NCBI RefSeq assembly: GCF_024721015.1
Contig: NZ_JANAIF010000009.1
Span: 1 to 64,000 of the forward strand
Direction of reading: 5' to 3'
Length of the DNA stretch: 64,000 nucleotides
DNA from: Xenorhabdus bovienii
Lineage (GTDB): Bacteria > Pseudomonadota > Gammaproteobacteria > Enterobacterales > Enterobacteriaceae
The position numbers were made by a program, and so were the translations under genes. This document shows, in pieces, positions 57,432 through 64,000 of this stretch. Each line of letters opens with the position of its first letter. Position 1 is the first letter of the stretch. The notes beneath the pieces were generated by a model, which had not been told where the DNA came from, did not search any database, and was given only the letters and a program-made list of their open reading frames with translations.

Positions 57432-58214
57432 ATGATCCCGTTTGATAGCGAAATGCTCTCTCGTCTTGTCAGTGATTTTTTCTGGCCACTAGTACGCCTT
57501 TTGGCGCTGTTCAGCACAGCCCCCATTTTCAGTGAAAAGCAGACACCGATAAAAGTCAGAATTAGTTTGGCGCTGGCGATCACCTTTTTGTTGGTTCCTA
57601 ACATACCCTCTCCGCAAATTCCGATATTTTCCGTTGCGGGGGTTTGGGTCATGATACAGCAAATATTGATTGGTGCTGCGCTGGGATTGACCATGCAGAT
57701 CGCTTTTGCAGCAATACGTCATGCCGGAGAAATACTCGGCTTACAGATGGGGCTTTCATTCGCCACATTTTTTGATCCTACTGGTGGCCCGAATATGCCA
57801 ATTTTGGCGCGTATTCTGAACTTGCTGATGATGTTAATGTTTCTGGCTTTAGATGGGCATTTATGGTTACTGAGCATTATTGCCGGGACATTTGATTCGA
57901 TTCCCATTCAACCAATGCAATTGAACCCCAAAGGTTTTCTGTTGTTAGCCCAAAGTGCCAGTTTAATCTTCATTAACGGTATGATGCTGGCAATGCCGCT
58001 GATTACCCTGCTGTTGGTCCTGAACTTTGCCTTGGGGATGCTCAACCGCATGACGCCACAACTTTCCGTGTTCGTCATCGGCTTTCCGCTGACGCTCACC
58101 GTGGGGATCTTTACACTTTCCCTGTTGTTCCCGATGCTGGCGCCCTTTACTGAACGGTTAATGGCAGAAATATTCGATCGGCTGGCAGTGATTATCGGGG
58201 AGCTGGTGTTATAA
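57432..58214 (+). CDS. fliR: Flagellar export gate protein FliR
   Basis: 260 residues, about six membrane spans. Family blocks include FSEKQTPIKVRISLALAIT, GEILGLQMGLSFATFFDP and the terminal GFPLTLTVGIFTLSL. Last gene of the fliL-R unit. A convergent minus-strand gene begins 28 bp downstream, with no clear intrinsic terminator between them. Confidence 0.96.
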   Translation: MIPFDSEMLSRLVSDFFWPLVRLLALFSTAPIFSEKQTPIKVRISLALAITFLLVPNIPSPQIPIFSVAGVWVMIQQILIGAALGLTMQIAFAAIRHAGEILGLQMGLSFATFFDPTGGPNMPILARILNLLMMLMFLALDGHLWLLSIIAGTFDSIPIQPMQLNPKGFLLLAQSASLIFINGMMLAMPLITLLLVLNFALGMLNRMTPQLSVFVIGFPLTLTVGIFTLSLLFPMLAPFTERLMAEIFDRLAVIIGELVL

Positions 58215-58242
58215 ATCACCGCTCCCCGGTACCCCTTTATGT

Positions 58243-59001
58243 TTAACTAAAATTGGGCTGACCATTTGATGCCGTAACACCACCATCGATTGGCAGGTTA
58301 ACGCCATTAATAAAGCTGGCATCTTCGCTGGCTAAAAATGCAATAGCTGATGCAACTTCAGCTGGTGTTCCCGCTCTTTTCATCGGGATGCGGGAATCGA
58401 ATTTTTGCAGAACCTCATCGGGCATATATTCGGTCATTGGTGTGATGATCAGGCTTGGGCACACTGCGTTGACCCGAATCCCCTGTGAGCCATGATCCAA
58501 TGCCATGGCACAGGTCAGATTGACCACCGCCCCTTTTGCAGTACAGTAATAAGCATTGCCCCAATCAGCCCTTATCCCCGATACAGAGGCATTATTGACA
58601 ATACACCCTTTGCTTTTGAGCAAATGAGGCAAGGCAAAATGGCTGCAATAAATAACGCCATCAAGGTTGGTCGCCAACACTTTTTTGCCATCATCCAGCG
58701 AAGTATCCAATATCGTACTGGGAATATACAACCCGGCATTATTGACGAGAATATCTATCTTGCCGAAGTGTTCGATGGTCTCATCAATCATCATCTTGAC
58801 GGAATCCTGATCCGACACATCCGCCTGAATGACCCGTGCGTGGCTGGATGACAGCTCACTGTACACTCGATTAAGTTTATCAACGTTGCGTCCCACCAAA
58901 ACAACAATGGCACCTTCTTGGGAAAAACGCTTTGCCGTGGCTTCACCGATACCACTTCCCGCACCGGTAATCACGACTACTTTATTTTCAAATCGCATCA
59001 T
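58243..59001 (-). CDS. Short-chain dehydrogenase/reductase
   Basis: 252 residues, classical SDR. The cofactor motif is TGAGSGIG (residues about 12-19), NNAG follows, and the catalytic set is Ser in NASVSGI with Y-C-T-A-K. The protein ends with the usual FLASEDASFINGVNLPIDGG. The position after beta-2 is VLVGRN, suggesting NADP(H) preference by the Arg, though this is weak. Overlaps the DUF1349-like gene by 4 bp; last gene of a four-gene operon with a zinc alcohol dehydrogenase. Substrate unknown. Confidence 0.88.
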   Translation of the reverse strand: MMRFENKVVVITGAGSGIGEATAKRFSQEGAIVVLVGRNVDKLNRVYSELSSSHARVIQADVSDQDSVKMMIDETIEHFGKIDILVNNAGLYIPSTILDTSLDDGKKVLATNLDGVIYCSHFALPHLLKSKGCIVNNASVSGIRADWGNAYYCTAKGAVVNLTCAMALDHGSQGIRVNAVCPSLIITPMTEYMPDEVLQKFDSRIPMKRAGTPAEVASAIAFLASEDASFINGVNLPIDGGVTASNGQPNFS

Positions 59002-59591
59002 TTTATTACTCTCATTGACGTATTTTCAAAGTTCGCCACAAACCCAGACTGACGGGGACAAGCAGCATAAATACCTGCCCACATGTCACCGGATTTGACT
59101 GCGATAAATGGCGTTATTCTGACCGTATTTGGCAGGCCATCACCATATCGCATGGATAATAAACAGGCTCCCGATGATATTTCAGCAATCAGGGTAATCG
59201 GCATACTGATGTCATCAATGATTTCACCAGACCAATCCGATACCCCCTGTGATGTTACTGTCGTGCCTAATTTAATGGTTTTGTCTGGCTCCAGTTCCAG
59301 TGAGAACTTTATCCAATTTTTATCAGACAGACGGATCATTAACCCAGCCTGATCATAATCCTGCTGTGGCGAGAAAATAATCTCCGTTGAAATGACGACA
59401 TTACCGCTAAAAGAAGCCAACAAAGCATGTCCATTGTCAGCCGTATGACCGAAGTAGGTTTCCCGCCAGAAATCGGTTTCAGACGCAGGTTTTATTCTGC
59501 ATAATCCGATATCTGTTTCCCAATAAGGAGCTGGGTTCAACCATTTAACCGTGCTGTTTACTGGTAATTCAATAAAAACATCATTCAGCAT
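58998..59591 (-). CDS. DUF1349-like (concanavalin-fold) protein
   Basis: 197 residues from ATG 59591; a TTG at 59618 would run into the upstream gene. Family features of DUF1349 are WLNPAPYW, TDFWRETYFGHTADNGHALL, YDQAGLMIRLSDKNWIKFSLEL and SDWSG. This fold is a lectin-like beta sandwich found with carbohydrate-related enzymes; no catalytic role is established. Its operon partners suggest a small-molecule or sugar oxidation pathway. Confidence 0.8.
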   Translation of the reverse strand: MLNDVFIELPVNSTVKWLNPAPYWETDIGLCRIKPASETDFWRETYFGHTADNGHALLASFSGNVVISTEIIFSPQQDYDQAGLMIRLSDKNWIKFSLELEPDKTIKLGTTVTSQGVSDWSGEIIDDISMPITLIAEISSGACLLSMRYGDGLPNTVRITPFIAVKSGDMWAGIYAACPRQSGFVANFENTSMRVIK

Positions 59592-59601
59592 GTTGATGCT
59601 C

Positions 59602-59913
59602 TCACTGTGTAATATCAAACACGATCAGCGAATTCAGCCCGTCTTCAAGGGCAGGAAACAGAATGTCATCACACAATGCCGTGTGAGCGGGTGATGCCAG
59701 ATAGTGTTCTAGCTGAAATTGATCATCAAATTCCAGACGAAGAAGATAGCAATATCCTTGATCCCGCCCTTCCAGACTGGAATTCAGATGCCAGCTTGCA
59801 TGGCGTATTTCAGGTATGGATTGCGGCATAGACACGAGTTTATCTAAAACGGATTTTATGTCGTCGTCCGGCAAGTTATTTTTAAATTTATAGAAAACAA
59901 GATGTTCAATCAT
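59602..59913 (-). CDS. Dabb-domain (stress-responsive A/B barrel) protein
   Basis: 103 residues. Start at the second of two adjacent ATGs (59913), because GGAGG lies 5 nt upstream; the first, at 59916, is only 2 nt away. It opens with IEHLVFYKFKNNLPDDDI and later has YLLRLEFDDQFQLEHYLASPAHTAL, the pattern of dimeric alpha+beta barrel Dabb proteins. Such domains can be enzymes in polyketide or sugar metabolism, but function cannot be assigned. Preceded closely by the alcohol dehydrogenase gene. Confidence 0.83.
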   Translation of the reverse strand: MIEHLVFYKFKNNLPDDDIKSVLDKLVSMPQSIPEIRHASWHLNSSLEGRDQGYCYLLRLEFDDQFQLEHYLASPAHTALCDDILFPALEDGLNSLIVFDITQ

Positions 59914-59965
59914 CATATCCTCCAGAATTTTATTTGCAGCGTCTTTTTTTATGTCACGTTAATCA

Positions 59966-60934
59966 CTAAATGGTAGATAAGGGATCAACCAGCGTTTTCG
60001 TTCCCAGTATCGGCGAAAAATGTAATAACTCTTTTTCCAGTGCCTTCAGGCCGATGGTTTTTCCTAACAAAGTAGAAAAAAACGGCTGGTGTGCGACGAC
60101 AGTATCCCTCGATTGGCAAAAAGTTTCCCGATCACAACCGGCCAGAGAGGTGACAAGATTAATTTCCCTTGTCATCAACTCATTAGGACTAAATGAAAAC
60201 GTCGCTTCAGCCAGTGGTACCCCATAAATCATCAATGTTCCACCACGCCGGACAGCATGGAAACAGTCCGCCAGACCCTGCTGTGACCCACTGCATTCAA
60301 TGGCAACATGGAAATGTTCCTGCGGGATTTCAGTGATTCGTTGAATAGCGGGGTAAGATTCAGCCCAGGCCATGGCATCTGCCTGAACATCATAGAGCGT
60401 CAATTCCAGTGCGGGGTACAAAGTATGAAGGAGATAAGTGATTAATTTCCCTGAAATCCCCGATCCCTGAACCAATACTTTGATTTCTGACTGGGTATTG
60501 AGAACCGTATCCAAACGTTTGATGCCATGTATAGCACAGGCCAGCGGTTCAATCAGCACGCCAATGCGGTGATCAATACAGGTAAAAGGCACCAGATTAT
60601 TTGCTGGCGCATGAATTTTACTGGCAAAGCCGCCATGTTCATTCACGCCCAATTCTCGCATGTGGCGACAATGGCTGGTTTTTCCTTCGAGACAATAATC
60701 ACACTCGCCACAATTGATCTCATTATTCAGCGCATAATATTGACCGTGCCCATCACGACAAACCACTTCATGCCCAAGAACCGTATTAGTACGCGCTGGA
60801 TTATGCGTCAAATTAACATCTGTCCGGCAAATACCCACCCGATAAACCTCCCATGCTGGCCATTCTGTATTGGAATCGGGCATATCCTCGATATAACGAA
60901 ACTGGTTTCGCTCAATTAATACCAATGCGGCCAT
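59966..60934 (-). CDS. Zinc-dependent medium-chain alcohol dehydrogenase
   Basis: 322 residues. Catalytic zinc ligands are Cys in VGICRTDVN, the His-Glu pair in LGHEV and Glu in VLIEPLACAIHG. The structural zinc loop is C-G-E-C-D-Y-C with a fourth Cys in KTSHC. The nucleotide-binding glycines are VLVQGSGISGK. The family includes sorbitol, threonine and idonate dehydrogenases; the exact substrate is open. A GGAG site stands 8 nt before the ATG. First gene of the operon through the Dabb, DUF1349-like and SDR genes. Confidence 0.88.
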   Translation of the reverse strand: MAALVLIERNQFRYIEDMPDSNTEWPAWEVYRVGICRTDVNLTHNPARTNTVLGHEVVCRDGHGQYYALNNEINCGECDYCLEGKTSHCRHMRELGVNEHGGFASKIHAPANNLVPFTCIDHRIGVLIEPLACAIHGIKRLDTVLNTQSEIKVLVQGSGISGKLITYLLHTLYPALELTLYDVQADAMAWAESYPAIQRITEIPQEHFHVAIECSGSQQGLADCFHAVRRGGTLMIYGVPLAEATFSFSPNELMTREINLVTSLAGCDRETFCQSRDTVVAHQPFFSTLLGKTIGLKALEKELLHFSPILGTKTLVDPLSTI

Positions 60935-61306
60935 TATTTATTCTCCAATTTCTTATGCAGATTAGCGATAACTTGATCCAGTACAGACAACGTTCTATCA
61001 ATTTCCTGATAATTTCATTGATTAACTTAATATCGATATTTTTATAAATTATATTTTATTTAATTGAGCATAGTTATTATAAAATAAAGAAATATCAAGC
61101 CATAAAAATTTTACATAGAATGTATATAACCATCCCATTAATCCATAAGGAACCGATTAAAAGATTAACAATTAAATTATTTGCTTATTGTTATCATAGC
61201 ATTATTGGAACTTGTACTAATATCCAATTTTTTGTCGCATTCTTGCCAAGGCAGTCCCCTCAGAAAAGCATCATTACAATCCCTGGGATCATGGATTAAA
61301 ATACTA
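60935..61306 (-). promoter_or_regulatory. AT-rich upstream region of the alcohol dehydrogenase operon
   Basis: No gene is convincing in these 372 bp. A minus-strand TATAAT is present at 61053-61048 but lacks a good -35. The sequence is very AT-rich near 61000-61200. It lies between the operon and the ArsR-type gene and probably holds the operon promoter. Confidence 0.35.
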
Positions 61307-61993
61307 TCAATTTATATCCACATCAAACTTTTGCATGAGAACTCTTCTTCCTTGCTCCGTCAATATCAATTCGCGGCTATCTAATTGTCTAATCGCCCAT
61401 TTTTTCTGTAAAAACGTCTTAAACAACGAGGCACCCAGAAATCCGCCAAGATGAAAATGCCGTTCACTCCAATCAAGGCAAGAACAGGCAAATTTCCGCC
61501 TCGACGAGGATTCTGTATCACAACACACGCCAATAGAAAGTAAAAAATCGTTCCCCCTCTGCGTCAATTTATAATCACGGGTCATCCAATGGTTCGTAAG
61601 CAGGCTGTTATGGATTTTTACCGCAATTTCTCCTGCCATATGGTCATAACAGGTTCGGAAAAAATGCAGTGATTTTGGTGTGGAAATTATGGCGATATCC
61701 GTGTGATTACGATTGGCAAAATGCATCATGCTTTCCAGCAATGCAGCCACTTCTTCGCTGTGAATTTTAAAATAACGGTGCCGTCCCTGTTTAACGCAGA
61801 TCACCAGTTTCCCTTCTGCCAGTCGATTTAAGTGAACACTGGCTGTCGAAGGTGCAACATCAGATGCCGCACTTAATTCCGTTGCAGTATAAGCGCGACC
61901 ATCCATCATCAGAAACAACATACGGGTACGAGTGCGATCCGCAAGCACCGCCGCAATCGTCGCAACACTTTCCTCAAGGTTAAGCTCATTCAT
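61307..61993 (-). CDS. ArsR-family winged-helix transcriptional regulator
   Basis: 228 residues, longer than minimal ArsR proteins. The N-terminal winged helix is clear: VATIAAVLADRTRTRMLFLM, the recognition region ATELSAASDVAPSTASVHL, and the wing KQGRHRYFKI. The C-terminal half has a Cys cluster (GVCCDTE and FACSCLDWSERHFHLGG) that may sense a metal or electrophile. It is divergent from the ABM-domain gene with 74 bp between, and upstream of the alcohol dehydrogenase operon, so it likely controls one or both. Confidence 0.85.
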   Translation of the reverse strand: MNELNLEESVATIAAVLADRTRTRMLFLMMDGRAYTATELSAASDVAPSTASVHLNRLAEGKLVICVKQGRHRYFKIHSEEVAALLESMMHFANRNHTDIAIISTPKSLHFFRTCYDHMAGEIAVKIHNSLLTNHWMTRDYKLTQRGNDFLLSIGVCCDTESSSRRKFACSCLDWSERHFHLGGFLGASLFKTFLQKKWAIRQLDSRELILTEQGRRVLMQKFDVDIN

Positions 61994-62067
61994 ATTTCGC
62001 TAATCACCGAAGTAACAATGAAACCAGCAAGATATCTTAGCGTTTTCTGTCCTTCAAGGAGCTAATC

Positions 62068-62397
62068 ATGTTAGCTGTTATATTTGAGGTCGAAATCGCA
62101 GAAAACCAGAGTGATCGTTATTTTGACACCTCAGCCACATTAAAGCCGATATTGGAGGCGATCCCCGGTTTTATTTCCGTGGAACGTTTTCAGAGCCTCA
62201 ATAATAATCATAAATACCTTTCACTTTCATATTGGCGTGATGAAGAAGCAGTCAAACAGTGGCGGAATACTTACCCACATCGGGAAGCGCAGAAATTGGG
62301 ACGCAATGGTGTATTTACAGATTATCGATTAAAAGTAGTGACGGTTATTCGTGATTACGGGTTGAATGCGAGAGAGGAAGTACCAAAGGAAGATTGA
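62068..62397 (+). CDS. ABM-domain (antibiotic biosynthesis monooxygenase-like) protein
   Basis: 109 residues, preceded by a strong AAGGAG 6 nt before the ATG. The ABM ferredoxin-like barrel is recognised by VIFEVEIAENQSDRYFD, IPGFISVERFQS, LSYWRDEEAVKQWR and HREAQKLGR. Members include quinol and haem-degrading monooxygenases as well as proteins of unknown function. It is divergent from the ArsR-type gene, a common arrangement in which the regulator controls this small enzyme. Confidence 0.85.
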   Translation: MLAVIFEVEIAENQSDRYFDTSATLKPILEAIPGFISVERFQSLNNNHKYLSLSYWRDEEAVKQWRNTYPHREAQKLGRNGVFTDYRLKVVTVIRDYGLNAREEVPKED

Positions 62398-62402
62398 GAA
62401 CA

Positions 62403-62752
62403 TTAATGCGTCACCAATGGACAATCAATAAACCGACCAAAGAACATCCAATACCAGTATCCCGCTGAAAAGCCAACAGTAACCAAATAGCTGATGGCTT
62501 TGAGCTTATTTTCCGGAAATCCTTTAATACTCTTCACAACAAATGTCACCATAAAAGGCAGTAAAAAACAAAACACAACGGCGCAGTCAATACCCTGTCA
62601 TCATCAATAACAAAAGCATTGACTACATCACAGACTGTATTGATTCCTTCTTCCCCGATTGCCCATTCATAATCAATTGTAGAAAAACATCCCACCAATA
62701 TGGTGCTGAACAAAATAAAGACAACACATATTAATATGTTTATAATTTTCAT
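62403..62752 (-). pseudogene. Small lipoprotein/membrane protein gene, frameshifted
   Basis: The first frame gives 68 residues with a signal peptide and lipobox (FSTILVGC), then stops. In another frame the sequence continues coherently (LLPFMVTFVVKSIKGFPEN, then a second hydrophobic helix, FSAGYWYWMFFGRF) to a stop at 62403-62405. The two frames meet at a tandem AAAAC-AAAAC (62566-62575; GTTTT twice on the coding strand). Removing one 5-bp unit restores a single frame of about 115 residues. I do not recognise the family. Confidence 0.6.
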
Positions 62753-63095
62753 GCTTATTTATTCTTCTTGTCTATATAAAGACAAGATTTCATCCTTGCT
62801 CAAAATAGCTGAAATGTATCAGCAAACGTTTATATCAAAAAAACTAACGCATTATTCTACTTTCCTATCAAAGATAAGATCTTGATCACAAGATAAAATA
62901 TTATAATAAACCAAAAAATCGGAATTTATCATAGAGCAGAGAATTCAAGACTCTATTTATGGTATGAGAATTTATGAGATTGATAACCGAGTATGACAGG
63001 CACAATAGGGAGAAACAGACAGGCTCTTACCCATTTCTCCCTATTGCAGAGAAACAGATAAGAGCCTGAAAAGAAAAAATTTATACCAAACTGAC
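62753..63095. other. Intergenic region with a strongly structured element
   Basis: No gene seen. At 63003-63068 two perfect inverted repeats interlock: CAATAGGGAGAAA (63003-63015) with its complement at 63034-63046, and CAGGCTCTTA (63020-63029) with its complement at 63059-63068. One arm of the second pair lies in the loop of the first, so the stems are either alternatives or an H-type pseudoknot. No T-run follows on the minus strand. The element lies just past the flgL stop and may terminate or protect that transcript. Confidence 0.7.
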
Positions 63096-64000
63096 TTAAC
63101 GATACATCTCAAATAGAGACAAACCTTTTAAGTCAGTGAAAGCTTTATAAGAAGCTTGCAGGGCAGCCTGCTGCTGATAATAGCTGGAAATGGACGATGC
63201 CCAATCCACGTCCACTAATTCCCCTGTACGAACTTTATTGGATATGCTGCGCTCACTGCCCAGCGAGTCCAGTTGTTCCAGTTCCTGAAGCTGGAGGCCG
63301 AGAACCGCTTCCACCGAAGAGAAGTTGTCCAGACTATTGCGGATACCACGGTTGGCTTTATTTATCAGCTCCATGGCATCATTCTTTTCCGACTCACTGG
63401 CCGTGCTGTACGGCGTTCTCAACGCCTTGATTGCTAAGTCAAGGGTAGTAAAAACATCTGGCTCACCAGTGCCACCATCGGGTTCTTTAATCGGATTGGT
63501 CGTTGTCGATAAAAAAACCTGCTGCCCTGTATGGGCAATGATCATCGAGCGGTTATCATCCACTTTCTGGGTAATTTCTTCATGTCCACCTTTATAATGA
63601 ACTTTCCCAGACTCATCCGCTTTGAAAGGTGGAACGTCGGTTTTGTAACCCCCAAAGATATAGCGGCCATTACCATCCGTTTTATTACCAAGATTCAGCA
63701 ATTGTTGCTTAAAACCTTCCAACTGCTGCGCATAGGATGCGCGATCCTGATCGCTCTGCTTATCCGCTGCCGCCACCAAAGTCTCAAAAACATTGGTCGC
63801 AACCGAAACGATATTTGAGGTAATGCTTAATTGAGCTGACATGGAGTTTCTGGCAAAAATACGCGCTGTCATAAACTGCTGATTTTTCGATTCAGACTGA
63901 GAAACCATGATGCTCTGTGAAGCCGCTAAGGGATCATCTGACGGGTTAATAACCCGTTTCCCCGTGGACAGTTGCTCACCATAGCGCATCCATTTGGATT
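63096..64000 (-). CDS. flgL: Flagellar hook-filament junction protein FlgL (partial, 5' end outside)
   Basis: The reading frame stays open to the end of the window. The visible protein starts S-K-W-M-R-Y-G-E-Q, which aligns to about residue 22 of E. coli FlgL, so roughly 20 N-terminal residues are missing. Features are LSTGKRVINPSDDPLAAS, YIFGGYKTDVPPF and the conserved C-terminal helix ISSYYQQQAALQASYKAF ending LFEMYR. FlgL (HAP3) joins the hook to the filament. Its convergence toward fliR is typical when flg and fli blocks are adjacent. Confidence 0.96.
   Translation of the reverse strand, partial: SKWMRYGEQLSTGKRVINPSDDPLAASQSIMVSQSESKNQQFMTARIFARNSMSAQLSITSNIVSVATNVFETLVAAADKQSDQDRASYAQQLEGFKQQLLNLGNKTDGNGRYIFGGYKTDVPPFKADESGKVHYKGGHEEITQKVDDNRSMIIAHTGQQVFLSTTTNPIKEPDGGTGEPDVFTTLDLAIKALRTPYSTASESEKNDAMELINKANRGIRNSLDNFSSVEAVLGLQLQELEQLDSLGSERSISNKVRTGELVDVDWASSISSYYQQQAALQASYKAFTDLKGLSLFEMYR

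Overview
The window reads as the chromosome of an entomopathogenic enterobacterium of the Xenorhabdus/Photorhabdus type. The flagellar genes fliE to fliR are organised as in Enterobacterales and lie a few kb from an inward-facing flgL. They sit beside a very large prodrug-type NRPS/PKS locus. Genus assignment is inference; no rRNA or tRNA gene was seen.

Region 1 (about 0.55-43.9 kb, all minus strand) is a hybrid NRPS/PKS cluster read as one probable transcript. A candidate -10 box lies at 43.85 kb and an intrinsic terminator at 0.55-0.59 kb. In transcription order: free-standing ACP, acyl-CoA dehydrogenase, stand-alone serine-type adenylation protein, NRPS C-A(Asn)-T-E, free-standing acyltransferase, NRPS C-A-T, PKS KS-AT-KR-DH-ER-ACP, serine peptidase fused to an ABC exporter, NRPS A(Ser)-T-C-A(Ser)-T-C, NRPS A-T-C-A-T-TE, PKS KS-KR-ACP-C without AT, cupin-type oxygenase, GNAT acetyltransferase, and 3-hydroxyacyl-CoA dehydrogenase. 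ACP, acyl-CoA dehydrogenase, Ser-A protein and hydroxyacyl-CoA dehydrogenase match the four-enzyme route to aminomalonyl-ACP known from zwittermicin (ZmaH/I/J/G). The C-A(Asn)-T-E starter plus membrane peptidase match the N-acyl-D-Asn prodrug logic of XcnA/XcnG, ClbN/ClbP and zwittermicin. The predicted order is acyl-D-Asn starter, second NRPS module, reducing PKS, AT-less PKS loaded in trans with aminomalonyl, Ser-Ser NRPS, then NRPS with TE. This order differs from gene order. The peptidase would remove acyl-D-Asn on export. I do not recognise this exact cluster.

Region 2 (43.9-46.4 kb) is an AT-rich, decaying boundary. It holds a 2OG-Fe(II) dioxygenase pseudogene with three in-frame stops and one frameshift, an intact LysO-like exporter with terminator, two separate 9-bp x 3 tandem repeats, and the C-terminal remnant of a phage-type tyrosine integrase next to fliE.

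Region 3 (46.4-58.2 kb) is the flagellar block: fliE on the minus strand, then fliF-G-H-I-J-K and fliL-M-N-O-P-Q-R on the plus strand. It encodes the MS ring, switch, export ATPase complex, hook-length control protein and export gate.

Region 4 (58.2-63.1 kb) is accessory cargo between fliR and flgL. It contains a four-gene minus-strand operon (zinc alcohol dehydrogenase, Dabb-domain protein, DUF1349-like protein, SDR), an ArsR-type regulator divergent from an ABM-domain monooxygenase, a frameshifted small lipoprotein gene and a strongly structured intergenic element. Region 5 is flgL, cut by the window end.
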